Part shown: in pieces, positions 18,227 to 26,664 of the stretch
Layout of the letters: the number at the start of each line of letters is the position of its first letter
Numbering within the stretch: position 1 is the stretch's first letter
Origin: an uncultured Actinomycetes bacterium
GTDB taxonomy: Bacteria > Actinomycetota > Acidimicrobiia > Acidimicrobiales > RAAP-2
Assembly: GCA_903871335.1 (NCBI GenBank)
Contig: CAIQGE010000018.1
Location: 1 to 64,000, forward strand
DNA length: 64,000 nucleotides
Direction of reading: 5' to 3'
Made by a program: the position numbers and the translations under genes
Notes under the pieces: generated by a model
What the model saw: only the letters and a program-made list of their open reading frames with translations
The model's database searches: none
What the model was told of the DNA's origin: nothing

Positions 18227-18835
18227 GTGAATTCACATGCGTACACCGTCGAGGTCGGTACGCAGACGGTGCAGCTCCCTCTGGTGACCTTAAGCACCGA
18301 GCTGACGTTGGCGCTCTTGATCACGGTCGACATGGGTGTCAGCTTCATTGATCGTGCGGGTAGCGAACTAGCTGATCTCCTTCGGCCTCACGACATCGAC
18401 GTCGTGGCCACGGTGGCGACGATGGGAATTCCGGTGGCGGCTGCGGTCACTCGTCATCTGGGTCTCGATCAATACGTCGTCTTGCACAAAACACCCAAGA
18501 TTCACTTGGCGAACGCGGTGAGCGAACCCGTGCGATCGATCACCACTGCGAGTGAGCAGCGCCTCTTGTTCGACCGAGCGCGCATTGTCGCGGTCGCGGG
18601 ACGACGAGTCGCGCTTGTCGACGACGTGGTGTCCACCGGAGCATCGACCGGGGCCGCTCTTCGTCTCTTGCGCGGGATTGGCGCGGACGTAGTGGCCATT
18701 GGCACCTTGGTGACCGAGGCGTCGCTTTGGCGTACGTCACTTGGCGAGGACGCGAACAAGGTGCGGGCCCTCGGACAGATCCCGGTTTTTCGACCCGATG
18801 GACGAGGTGGGCTCGTCGAGGACTGGCACGGTTAG
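18227..18835 (+). CDS. Purine-type phosphoribosyltransferase (Apt/Xpt-like)
   Basis: A 202-residue type I phosphoribosyltransferase. The PRPP loop is VALVDDVVSTGASTGAA, and an upstream VVATVATMGIPVAAAV segment resembles adenine/xanthine phosphoribosyltransferases. It probably converts a purine base to its nucleotide; the base is uncertain, and a PyrE-like role cannot be excluded. The start was placed at GTG 18227 because a TANNNT hexamer lies 6 nt upstream. The frame stays open a further 71 codons through the opposite-strand deaminase gene, but that extension is not protein-like. It is surrounded by cytosine deaminase and an NCS1 base permease. Confidence 0.82.
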   Translation: MNSHAYTVEVGTQTVQLPLVTLSTELTLALLITVDMGVSFIDRAGSELADLLRPHDIDVVATVATMGIPVAAAVTRHLGLDQYVVLHKTPKIHLANAVSEPVRSITTASEQRLLFDRARIVAVAGRRVALVDDVVSTGASTGAALRLLRGIGADVVAIGTLVTEASLWRTSLGEDANKVRALGQIPVFRPDGRGGLVEDWHG

Positions 18836-18856
18836 GCGGGCGCAGCTCACGCCTCC

Positions 18857-20416
18857 TTACGCGTCGTACAGTTCCGGTTCGAGTTCTTTTTGCGTCACCA
18901 ATTGACGCGCGACGTACCCCGTTAGTTTCTCCAAGGCGAAATACATTCCGGCGCCGACGCCCATGCCTAAAAAGATGGAAAAGTCAGCCCCGCCAAACCA
19001 CCCCGCGACGCCACAGTGAGCCGCTGACGAGCCGTCGCAGTAAAAGGCGCCGTAGTGGTTCGAAATGGGGGTCATCCAGTGGAACGGGAAATTCGACGGC
19101 GGCGGTGCCTTCGAAAACGCCATCGTGGACAGGACGACCCCCACCACGAACGCCGCGACCGCGTTCCAATTGAAGCCACTCGTCCCCCCGAAGTAGAGAC
19201 CTTCGGGGTCGGTGCGTTGTAGATGACCGGGGTGGTAGCGACGACGGCGCAGCAGCCAATCGGTGAGAAAGATGCCCAGCCAGGGGGAGATCCACACGAT
19301 GATGACTCCGACGAATTCCTTCATGTACACCGAAAACGTGGAGCCCAACGTCGCCCAGATGGTCAGTCCCCCCGCCAGAATGCTGTCGAGCACGACGGCC
19401 TGGTAGCGCTTCAAGCGCAGTCCCATGGCTTGCAAGGAAACACCCGACGAGTACAAGTCGAGCGAGTTGATGCCGAAAAGTTGGACGATCGCGAACAGCA
19501 AGAAGACGACCACGAGCGCGCTCGGAACAACGAGCTGATGCCGGAAGGCTTCGAAGGGATTCGAGCCGTTCCACACGGTCGACGTCGACAGGAAGGTAAA
19601 TGTCAGCGCTCCGAGAGTCATGATGATGATTTCGGGTACCGCGGTTCCAAGAAAGATCCAACCCACGACGGCACGCGGGTTGGCATCGCGAGGCAAGTAG
19701 CGCGTGTAGTCGTTGCCGCACTCTGTCCATCCGAGTCCCGACAGCGCGATGACGAACGCGAGTCCCGCCATATAGATTTCCCACCCACCGGCGGAGGCCG
19801 TCACGTGGGTCGTGCCGTGACGAACCGCGTAGATGCCCAGGATGACAAAGACGGCGACGAAGGGAAGGATGAGGGCTCGCAACACCTTGACCATCGTGGC
19901 GTGACCGAAATAAGGGAGAACCGCCTGGACCGCGACGGCGAGAACGACGAACACCACCTTCTCCACGTTCGAGACGTGAAGCCCGGCCATCTCGCACAGC
20001 ACGATCACGGCGCCCACGATCAAGATGAGACCCTCGGTCTCAAAGCCCAATTGCGTGAGCCAGTTGAAAAAACTCATGACGCGCGCACCGCGAACACCAA
20101 AGGGAGCTCGGGCGATGGAGAACGCCGTGGTACCGGTTTCTTGACCTTGCAATGACGCGATTCCCAACAAGAAGAAAGACAGATTTCCGAGCACGATCAG
20201 GCTCATCGCCGTCCAGAAGGAAAATCCGAATCCCATCAGGATGGCGCCGTAGACGAAGTACTCCACATTGAGAGCGGACCCGGCCCACATGGCGCCGATC
20301 GTGCGGGGCGTCGCCCAACGCTCGTGCTCGGCGATGAAGTCAATGCCGTGTTGTTCGACGTGAAAGGCTGTATCCCCCGCGGGGAGGCCATCGACAGAAT
20401 TAGTGACGAGCGACAC
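18857..20416 (-). CDS. NCS1-family cytosine/purine permease
   Basis: A 519-residue integral membrane protein with about 12 hydrophobic helices, of the nucleobase:cation symporter-1 family (cytosine, purines, uracil, allantoin). NCS1 marks are the N-terminal HGIDFIAEHER-type helix lead, the ILMGFGFSFW segment, the GARVMSFFNWL region and the SGLGWTECGNDYTRYLP block. The start is the GTG at 20416, preceded by an excellent AAGGAGGAAGC site; the frame extends 15 codons further without support. With the deaminase and phosphoribosyltransferases next door it probably imports cytosine or a purine for salvage. Confidence 0.9.
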   Translation of the reverse strand: MSLVTNSVDGLPAGDTAFHVEQHGIDFIAEHERWATPRTIGAMWAGSALNVEYFVYGAILMGFGFSFWTAMSLIVLGNLSFFLLGIASLQGQETGTTAFSIARAPFGVRGARVMSFFNWLTQLGFETEGLILIVGAVIVLCEMAGLHVSNVEKVVFVVLAVAVQAVLPYFGHATMVKVLRALILPFVAVFVILGIYAVRHGTTHVTASAGGWEIYMAGLAFVIALSGLGWTECGNDYTRYLPRDANPRAVVGWIFLGTAVPEIIIMTLGALTFTFLSTSTVWNGSNPFEAFRHQLVVPSALVVVFLLFAIVQLFGINSLDLYSSGVSLQAMGLRLKRYQAVVLDSILAGGLTIWATLGSTFSVYMKEFVGVIIVWISPWLGIFLTDWLLRRRRYHPGHLQRTDPEGLYFGGTSGFNWNAVAAFVVGVVLSTMAFSKAPPPSNFPFHWMTPISNHYGAFYCDGSSAAHCGVAGWFGGADFSIFLGMGVGAGMYFALEKLTGYVARQLVTQKELEPELYDA

Positions 20417-20546
20417 GCTTCCTCCTTCTTGAAAAAAGTAGATATTTTGCACGTAGGACAAGCAAAGGTACGAGCAACGACGGCTGCATTCTGGCGGAGA
20501 ATGGTGGGCCGTTCGCGGATGCGGCCGTGAACACTCCGTTGCTAGC

Positions 20547-21488
20547 GTGCCTCAGGTGACATCATCCCTTCCGCTCGTGCGGGCTCGTGGGTTGACCAAG
20601 GACTTCGGAGATTTCCGCGCGGTCAACGGCATTGATTTTGAGATCTCGCGGGGCGAGAGCTTCGGCTTCCTCGGCCCTAACGGGGCGGGCAAGACATCGA
20701 CCATGCGCATGGTCTCCGCCGTCGCCACGCCGACCGCCGGTGATTTGTCGATCTTTGGCCTTGATCCGCACCACGACGGTCCCGCCATTCGCGCACGCCT
20801 CGGCGTCGTGCCGCAAGAGGACACGTTGGAGCTGGAGTTGACCGTTCTCGACAATCTTTTGATGTTCGGGCGGTATTTCGATCTGCCCCGCAAACTCATC
20901 AAGGAGCGGGCGACCGAACTCTTGGAGTTCGCCAAATTGACCGAACGTGCCCACGATAAATGCGACAACCTGTCCGGCGGTATGAAGCGGCGATTGACCA
21001 TTGCGCGCTCACTCCTGAATCAACCCGAACTGTTGATCTTGGACGAGCCCACGACGGGCCTCGACCCCCAAGCGCGACACCTCCTCTGGGAACGTCTCTA
21101 TCGATTGAAAAGTGACGGGGTGACGCTGATCATCACGACGCACTACATGGATGAAGCAGAACAACTGTGCGACCGGCTCGTCGTGATGGATCACGGTGAC
21201 ATCGTCGCCGAAGGGGCTCCCCGCGAGCTCATTTCTCAGCACTCCACGCGAGAAGTACTCGAGTTGCGCTTTCCGGTGGACGTGACGACTCCGCCCATCG
21301 ATGTTCTCTCGCCGTTGGCCGATCGTTTCGAGGTATTGCCCGACCGAGTCTTGTTGTACGTGCACGACGGCGACGACACACTGCGCGCAGTCCACGCGGC
21401 GGGCGTCACGCCGGTCAGCGCCCTCGTTCGAAGGTCCACGCTCGAAGACGTTTTCTTGCGCCTCACCGGACGCACGTTGGTGGACTAG
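20547..21488 (+). CDS. ABC-2 transporter ATP-binding protein (NodI/DrrA-like)
   Basis: A 313-residue ATPase with Walker A GPNGAGKTST (about residue 46), signature NLSGGMKRR, Walker B LLILDEPTTGLD, the switch His in THYMDEAE and a C-terminal extension of about 80 residues as in NodI/DrrA. It powers efflux through the two membrane subunits encoded directly downstream (1-nt stop/start overlaps). Substrate unknown: a drug, lipid or lipo-oligosaccharide. It starts at GTG 20547. Confidence 0.9.
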   Translation: MPQVTSSLPLVRARGLTKDFGDFRAVNGIDFEISRGESFGFLGPNGAGKTSTMRMVSAVATPTAGDLSIFGLDPHHDGPAIRARLGVVPQEDTLELELTVLDNLLMFGRYFDLPRKLIKERATELLEFAKLTERAHDKCDNLSGGMKRRLTIARSLLNQPELLILDEPTTGLDPQARHLLWERLYRLKSDGVTLIITTHYMDEAEQLCDRLVVMDHGDIVAEGAPRELISQHSTREVLELRFPVDVTTPPIDVLSPLADRFEVLPDRVLLYVHDGDDTLRAVHAAGVTPVSALVRRSTLEDVFLRLTGRTLVD

Positions 21489-22297
21489 TGAGCATCGTGA
21501 CCGTCACCTCGTCCGTATCGACCCGGCATCGTCCCGCCTGGTTTCGAGCCCTCACGTACGAGGCCGCCTTTTATTCCAAGACGTGGCGCGCGTCGGTGAT
21601 CAGCAGTTTCTTGTTCCCGATCCTGTATTTGTCCGCCATGGGTATTGGCGTGGGCCACTTGGTCAATGCGCATACTGGACTCGTCGAGGGGCACACCTAC
21701 CTCCACTTCGTGGCTCCCGGACTTCTCGCTATCACCGCCATGCAGTTGAGCGTGGGCGAGTGCATGTGGCCGATCCTCGCGGCGATCAAATGGGTGAGGA
21801 CCTATCACGCCGCCGTGGCGACCCCGCTCGAACCCGGCGACCTCGTGACCGGCAAGGTGTCCTGGCTCGGCGCCCGCCTCTTCGTAACGACTGCGGTCTA
21901 CGCCGTCATCATCGCGTGCTTCGGTGCGACGTCGTCGTGGACCGCCATCTTTCTTCCGTTTATCGGGGCCCTTATCGCGGTCGCGTTCGCTGCGCCCCTG
22001 ATTGCCTTTTCGTCGCGCGTGGAATCCGACGTCACGTTCACCATGCTGTTCCGTTTCGTGGTCGTGCCCATGTTGTTGTTTTCGGCGACGTTCTACCCGG
22101 TGAGTCAGTATCCCGTCGGTCTGCGGTGGATCGTGCAGCTCATGCCGCTGTACCACGGCGTGGCGCTCTGTCGTTCGGCCGCCTTCGGAACAGGGTCTCC
22201 CGGTCCGTTGCTCGCGCACGTCAGCGTGCTCGTTGCGATGGCCATCGTGGGATACGTCGTGGCTCGTCGCAACCTTCGACGTCGATTGGTCAGCTGA
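21488..22297 (+). CDS. ABC-2 type permease, subunit 1
   Basis: A 269-residue membrane protein with six predicted helices of the ABC-2 (DrrB/NodJ) type, including the FLFPILYLSAMGIGVGHLV helix and the SATFYPVSQYP segment before the last helices. The GTG start overlaps the ATPase stop codon (TAGTG), and its TGA overlaps the ATG of the second permease (TGATG). Two different permeases with one ATPase imply a 2:1:1 complex. Confidence 0.88.
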   Translation: MSIVTVTSSVSTRHRPAWFRALTYEAAFYSKTWRASVISSFLFPILYLSAMGIGVGHLVNAHTGLVEGHTYLHFVAPGLLAITAMQLSVGECMWPILAAIKWVRTYHAAVATPLEPGDLVTGKVSWLGARLFVTTAVYAVIIACFGATSSWTAIFLPFIGALIAVAFAAPLIAFSSRVESDVTFTMLFRFVVVPMLLFSATFYPVSQYPVGLRWIVQLMPLYHGVALCRSAAFGTGSPGPLLAHVSVLVAMAIVGYVVARRNLRRRLVS

Positions 22298-23097
22298 TGA
22301 ACGCCGTCCTTCGACTCACGCCGCAGTGGCGTTTCGGATCTCGTCGCTCGCTCTACATTCTCGAGCGCAACATCATGGCGTACAAGCGCCAGTGGCCCGT
22401 CTTCGTCTCCGGGTTCTTTGAGCCCCTCTTCTATCTGCTCAGTATTGGCATAGGACTTAACCACCTCGTCGGTGACGTGCACGTCGGGGGCACCACGATT
22501 TCCTACGGCGCCTTCGTTGCTCCCGGCATGCTCGCGACCTCGGCAATGAATGGCGGGATCATTGATTCGATTTTCAACGTCTTTTTCAAGTTGAAGGTCT
22601 CGCGCGTCTATGAGCCGGTGCTCGCGACACCACTCGACGTGAATGACATCGCGCTCGGCGAAGTGTGGTGGTCGCTCACTCGTGGCGCGCTCTACGCCAC
22701 GTCGTTCATTATCTGCATGGTGCTGCTCGGGGATGCGGGCTCACCGTGGGTGGTTCTGTGTTTGCCGGGAACGGTGCTCACGAGCTTCTGCTTCGCGTGT
22801 GTAGGTCTCGCGGCCTGCACCTACCTGCGTTCGTGGCAGGATTTTGATGCAGTCAACATCGTGCAGTTGCCGCTGTTCTTGTTCTCCGCGACGTTCTTTC
22901 CGTTGTCGCTCTACCCGAGTTGGCTCGCGTCCATCGTGGTGTTCTCCCCGCTCTACCAGTCCGCGGCGTTGCTGCGCGGACTGAGCCTCGGGCAGTTTTC
23001 TTGGGTCATGTTGATCCACGTGTCGTACCTCTTTGTGATGGGGATGGTGGGCCTCGCTATCGCGGCACGACGCTTTCGGCGAATCCTCGCGCCGTAG
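22297..23097 (+). CDS. ABC-2 type permease, subunit 2
   Basis: A 266-residue ABC-2 permease homologous to the preceding gene product (shared FFxPLFYLLSIGIGLNHLV-type helix, APGMLA.SAMNGG block, SATFFPLSLYP near the C-terminus). The ATG at 22297 overlaps the upstream stop (TGATG). The frame is open for another 332 codons upstream, but that region is the shadow of the preceding genes. It is the last gene of the exporter operon; the next gene has its own leaderless-type promoter. Confidence 0.88.
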   Translation: MNAVLRLTPQWRFGSRRSLYILERNIMAYKRQWPVFVSGFFEPLFYLLSIGIGLNHLVGDVHVGGTTISYGAFVAPGMLATSAMNGGIIDSIFNVFFKLKVSRVYEPVLATPLDVNDIALGEVWWSLTRGALYATSFIICMVLLGDAGSPWVVLCLPGTVLTSFCFACVGLAACTYLRSWQDFDAVNIVQLPLFLFSATFFPLSLYPSWLASIVVFSPLYQSAALLRGLSLGQFSWVMLIHVSYLFVMGMVGLAIAARRFRRILAP

Positions 23098-23113
23098 GAG
23101 ATAGTTTCGGCGC

Positions 23114-23773
23114 ATGGATCCCTACGCTGAGGCCTTCGTGGCGAGCCGTTCCGCCGTGACCACTCTTGCACGCTCGCTTCCCGAGGAGTCGTGGAACGCG
23201 AACTCTCCCTTGACACCGAGTTGGCGAGTCCGTGACGTCCTCGCCCACCTGGTGGGCGTGAGCGAGGACATTATGTCGGGTCGATTTCCCGGTGACGACA
23301 TGGACGCGTGGACCGCTGATCACGTGGAGCGGGCACGTGGTGACTCGGTTGCCGATCTCGCCGCGCGCTGGGACAGCACTGGCATCGAAGAGGGCTTCAA
23401 TGAGATGTTCGCCCAGATGTTGTTTGATCAGATATCCCACGAGTACGACATTCGTTACGCACTCGGCGTCCTCGGTGACCACGACACGCCCGGCATTCGA
23501 CTCACCCTCACCTTCGCGAAGAGAATGATGAGGGGCCAGCGCGCGAGCACTTTGTTCCTCGACGACGAGGTGTACGTCGCGTGTGGCAGCGATGAGAACG
23601 CCGAAGAGATCACTCTGCGGGCAACGCACTTCGAGTACTTACGGGCCGCGACCGGACGACGGAGCGAAGATCAAGTGCTCGCGATGGACTGGACGGGTGA
23701 TGTTTCCTACGTCCGGCAGCATCTGTTCGGCCATGGATTCTTTACTCCGGCGGCCTTTGATGTGGTCGAGTAG
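23114..23773 (+). CDS. Maleylpyruvate isomerase-family, mycothiol-dependent-type protein
   Basis: A 219-residue DinB/MDMPI four-helix-bundle protein. TPSWRVRDVLAHLVGVSED near the N-terminus gives the first metal-binding His, and QISHEYDIRYALG (about residues 110-122) gives further ligands. The family comprises metal-dependent, mycothiol-using transferases or isomerases, mostly uncharacterised. ATG 23114 has TAGTTT ending 6 nt upstream and no Shine-Dalgarno, so it is probably leaderless and separate from the exporter operon that ends 16 nt earlier. Confidence 0.75.
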   Translation: MDPYAEAFVASRSAVTTLARSLPEESWNANSPLTPSWRVRDVLAHLVGVSEDIMSGRFPGDDMDAWTADHVERARGDSVADLAARWDSTGIEEGFNEMFAQMLFDQISHEYDIRYALGVLGDHDTPGIRLTLTFAKRMMRGQRASTLFLDDEVYVACGSDENAEEITLRATHFEYLRAATGRRSEDQVLAMDWTGDVSYVRQHLFGHGFFTPAAFDVVE

Positions 23774-23886
23774 CTCGGTTACTTCGAATTAGGAACCTCT
23801 TAGGGCGTTCGCACATTCATTTCACCTGCGGTGTCGAAACTGTCGGTCGTCGGGAACAATCCCGGCTTCAACCGAAAGGAAGTTTC

Positions 23887-24573
23887 ATGACTCCCTCCCC
23901 TAAGTATCAGCGCGTACGACGCCTCGGAGCGACGGCCGCGTTGGCCGCCGGATTGTTCGCGGGTGGTATCTCGGTCGCGTCGGCCGCGACCCACACGCAC
24001 AGTTCTGCGGCCGTCACGACGTCCGCCCAGCACCCGCACCAGGGAGGCCGGGGTCCCGGCGGTCCCGGTGGACCTGCTGGTCCTGGCGCCGCCGGTGGAG
24101 TGGTGACGGCTGTGAGCTCATCCTCGATCACGGTCACGACACCGCAGTCCACGTCGGCCACCTACGCCATCACGTCATCGACGGTGGTGGAAAAGGGCCA
24201 CGCGACCGCCACGTTGAGTGACGTCGTCGTTGGTGACCGCGTCGACATCCGTCCCTCGGCCCAAGGTTCCACGACGGCCGCGGAGATTGACATCGACGTT
24301 CCGCACCTGGCCGGACAGGTCGTATCCGTGAGCGGCAACGTCATTACGGTCAGCGACCGCGAAGGGTTCTACCGGACCATTGACGTGTCCTCGGCGACGA
24401 CGTACGCCAAGAGTGGCGCGAGCTCCACGCTGTCGGCGGTAACGGTCGGATCATTCATTGGGGCGGAAGGTTCCATTGCGTCGGACCACACCACCCTCGA
24501 CGCGTCGTCGGTAACCATTGGTCTGCCCACGCCTCCCGCTGGCGCACCGACCGGGACGCCGCCTGGCATGTAA
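23887..24573 (+). CDS. Secreted beta-rich protein (DUF5666-like repeats)
   Basis: A 228-residue exported protein. A classical signal peptide (residues 1-34, cleavage after VASA) is followed by a His/Gly/Pro-rich linker and then three related units of about 45 residues (GGVVTAVSSSSITVTT, GQVVSVSGNVITVS and a weaker third). These resemble DUF5666-type OB-like beta repeats. The C-terminus is Pro/Gly-rich (APTGTPPGM). No function can be assigned. The ATG has GAAAGGAAG upstream, and a strong terminator follows. The 113 bp upstream hold no gene. Confidence 0.8.
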   Translation: MTPSPKYQRVRRLGATAALAAGLFAGGISVASAATHTHSSAAVTTSAQHPHQGGRGPGGPGGPAGPGAAGGVVTAVSSSSITVTTPQSTSATYAITSSTVVEKGHATATLSDVVVGDRVDIRPSAQGSTTAAEIDIDVPHLAGQVVSVSGNVITVSDREGFYRTIDVSSATTYAKSGASSTLSAVTVGSFIGAEGSIASDHTTLDASSVTIGLPTPPAGAPTGTPPGM

Positions 24574-24618
24574 CGGTAAAGCTCCCGGGGCACCCACTTT
24601 GTGGTTACCTCGGGGGAG

Positions 24619-24650
24619 AACCCCGGCGACCGGCGTCGCCGGGGTTTCGT
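24619..24650 (+). terminator. Rho-independent terminator after the secreted DUF5666-like gene
   Basis: An 11-bp perfect GC-rich stem (24619-24629 with 24636-24646) closes a 6-nt loop and is followed by a short T-rich tail. It sits 45 bp after the stop codon. Confidence 0.8.
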
Positions 24651-24721
24651 CGTTTCTCGGGTTGTCCGAGAAACCCTTAATTTTTCTTAGGAACTTGTGC
24701 GAAATATCACGAGTCCGTGCA

Positions 24722-24750
24722 CTTGTGGCGGCCGGAAAGTTTTGTATAGT
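24722..24750 (+). promoter_or_regulatory. Promoter of the solute-binding protein gene
   Basis: A CTTGTG -35-like hexamer at 24722-24727, a 17-bp spacer and TATAGT at 24745-24750. The leader to GTG 24823 would be about 66 nt. The spacer between the flanking terminator and this promoter holds nothing else. Confidence 0.55.
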
Positions 24751-24822
24751 CGCCCTACGGCATCATCCATGGGGGGCGATGTCGATGAGGAGATCTCAGA
24801 TCTCAAGATTGAAGGGGGAATC

Positions 24823-26598
24823 GTGCCAAGAACGTACGATCGTCGAACTTTCCTTACTCACTCCGCCGCGACCGTTGGTGGCGTCGCGATGGCCGGGACG
24901 GTCGTTGACTCGATCCTCGCGGACGTCGCGGGCGCATCGACGGTGGGTGTCGGATCCGGGAGCCCGGTTCGTGGAGGAACTCTGACCGTTGGTCTGACTT
25001 CTGACACCACGAGCCCGAGCACCTTTTCCGGTCAGACCGGCAAGTTGGACTCGAACGGCTTCTGCGTCTCCAATGCCATCTTCGACACCATCTTCTTGGT
25101 GAACGCGGCGGCCACCGGCGTTCTGCCGAACTTGGGTCTCTCGGCCGCCCCGTCGAACAACTACCAGACGTGGACCATTCAGCTGCGCCAGGGCGTCCAG
25201 TTCCACGACGGAACGAGCTTCACCGCGCAGTCGGTGGTGGACAACTACACCGCCGCCAAGAACAACGCCACGGTGGGAACCGCCATCGCGCCGTTGTTGC
25301 ACGACGTTCAGGTCGGTGGCAACTCGCACGAAGTCATCTACCACGTCAAGTTGCCGTGGGTGACCTTCCCGTACTACCTCGCTGAGCAGCAGATCGCGTA
25401 CATGGCCGGATCGGCAATGTTCGCGAACGGCTACTCGGGTGCCCCGATCGGCACCGGCCCGTTCCGCGCCGCCAACCTGGGCAGCTCGAGCAACTGGATC
25501 GTCGGGAATCAGTCCACGTGGGTTGCGAACACGAACTACTGGCGCAACGACGCGAACGGCAAGAACCTGCCGTACCTGGGCAAGTTGATCTTCAAGGTCC
25601 TCGTTGACCCGGCGACTCGCTTGAGCGCGCTTCGTTCGGGCTCCATTGGCATGGGCATCTTTACGGATGGTCAGTCGATTAAGTCCATCGAAGGTGGCAT
25701 CAGCGTTGGTGGCAAGAAGGTCGCCTTCATTGACGACCGCAACTCAATCCGTCAGCCGTCCATGAACTGTCTCATTGTGAACGTCCAGGGCAAGACTGAA
25801 TTCACCGGCGTTGCCGGAGGCGTCAACCCGTCGACGTTGAAGTGGCAGAGCGGCTACATCGCTCCGATGACCGACCTGCGTATCCGTCAGGCTTTTGCGC
25901 ACTCGCTGAACACGGCGTCGTACCTCAAGACGGTGGACAGCAACATTGGTGCCGTCTCGAACGGAATCTTCCGCACGTCGTCGGCGTACTACAAGAACCC
26001 GAACTACCCGGCGTACAACGCGTCGACGGCCAAGGCTCTCGTTGCGGCGTACAAGAAGGACCACCCGACGTGGAACGGGAAAATTGCTCTCAACTACGTC
26101 TCGGGTTCCAAGACCGCGACGACCGGATTCAGCTTCGTTGCTGGCGCCCTCAAGCCCGCGGGCATCACGGTTGTTCCTAACCCGATGACGCAATCGACGT
26201 TGATCAACAACTGCATCACGAAGACGTACGACGTGGCGACGTGGAGTCAGTTCGGTGGCATCTTCCCGGACCTGAACTACGTCTGGTGGGACAAGGGCAA
26301 CCTGGCGAACTTCGCCGGCCTCGCCGACGACACGGTCCAGAACGCCATGGAGAACGCTCTTGGTTCGACAACCGTGAGCGCTCAGATTGGTTACTGGCAG
26401 ACCGTGAACAGCGAGTTTGCGGCGCAGTTGCCGTACATCTGGCTGGACGAGACGGTGTCCTGCTGGGCGGCTAACGCGAAGGTGTCGAACTGGAACAACG
26501 CGCACGCGTCAGGTTCAGCTTCGGGTGCCGTGAACGCGACCACCGCCTGCTTCAACCCGAGCGGTGGCTCGATCCGCTGGGACGAAATCTGGGCCTAG
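24823..26598 (+). CDS. Tat-exported ABC solute-binding protein, peptide/nickel family (SBP_bac_5)
   Basis: A 591-residue extracellular binding protein. The N-terminus has a twin-arginine signal (D-R-R-T-F-L at residues 6-11, hydrophobic stretch to about 35). The mature part follows the DppA/OppA pattern: RGGTLTVGL strand, LSAAPSNNYQTWTIQLRQGVQFHDG block, GTGPFRA segment and a late LPYIWLDE motif. It binds peptides or related ligands. GTG 24823 was chosen because of the GAAGGGGG site; the longer frame lacks a signal. No permease or ATPase gene is adjacent. Strongly biased codons (AAC, AAG, GGC/GGT, TTC) suggest high expression. Confidence 0.88.
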   Translation: MPRTYDRRTFLTHSAATVGGVAMAGTVVDSILADVAGASTVGVGSGSPVRGGTLTVGLTSDTTSPSTFSGQTGKLDSNGFCVSNAIFDTIFLVNAAATGVLPNLGLSAAPSNNYQTWTIQLRQGVQFHDGTSFTAQSVVDNYTAAKNNATVGTAIAPLLHDVQVGGNSHEVIYHVKLPWVTFPYYLAEQQIAYMAGSAMFANGYSGAPIGTGPFRAANLGSSSNWIVGNQSTWVANTNYWRNDANGKNLPYLGKLIFKVLVDPATRLSALRSGSIGMGIFTDGQSIKSIEGGISVGGKKVAFIDDRNSIRQPSMNCLIVNVQGKTEFTGVAGGVNPSTLKWQSGYIAPMTDLRIRQAFAHSLNTASYLKTVDSNIGAVSNGIFRTSSAYYKNPNYPAYNASTAKALVAAYKKDHPTWNGKIALNYVSGSKTATTGFSFVAGALKPAGITVVPNPMTQSTLINNCITKTYDVATWSQFGGIFPDLNYVWWDKGNLANFAGLADDTVQNAMENALGSTTVSAQIGYWQTVNSEFAAQLPYIWLDETVSCWAANAKVSNWNNAHASGSASGAVNATTACFNPSGGSIRWDEIWA

Positions 26599-26612
26599 TC
26601 GGTCAGGATCCC

Positions 26613-26646
26613 AAAAGGGGCGGCGTCTTCGGACGCCGCCCCTTTT
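26613..26646 (+). terminator. Strong Rho-independent terminator, probably bidirectional
   Basis: A 15-bp perfect stem (26613-26627 with 26632-26646) capped by a TTCG tetraloop. The arms begin with AAAA and end with TTTT, so it can act in both directions between the convergent binding-protein and MFS genes. Confidence 0.9.
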
Positions 26647-26664
26647 GCTATGTGACACACGTGC

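Noticed and set aside
21301-22296. Upstream 332-codon extension of the second ABC-2 permease frame
   Set aside because: It overlaps the ATPase and first permease genes in another frame. Real homology begins at ATG 22297, which overlaps the preceding stop.
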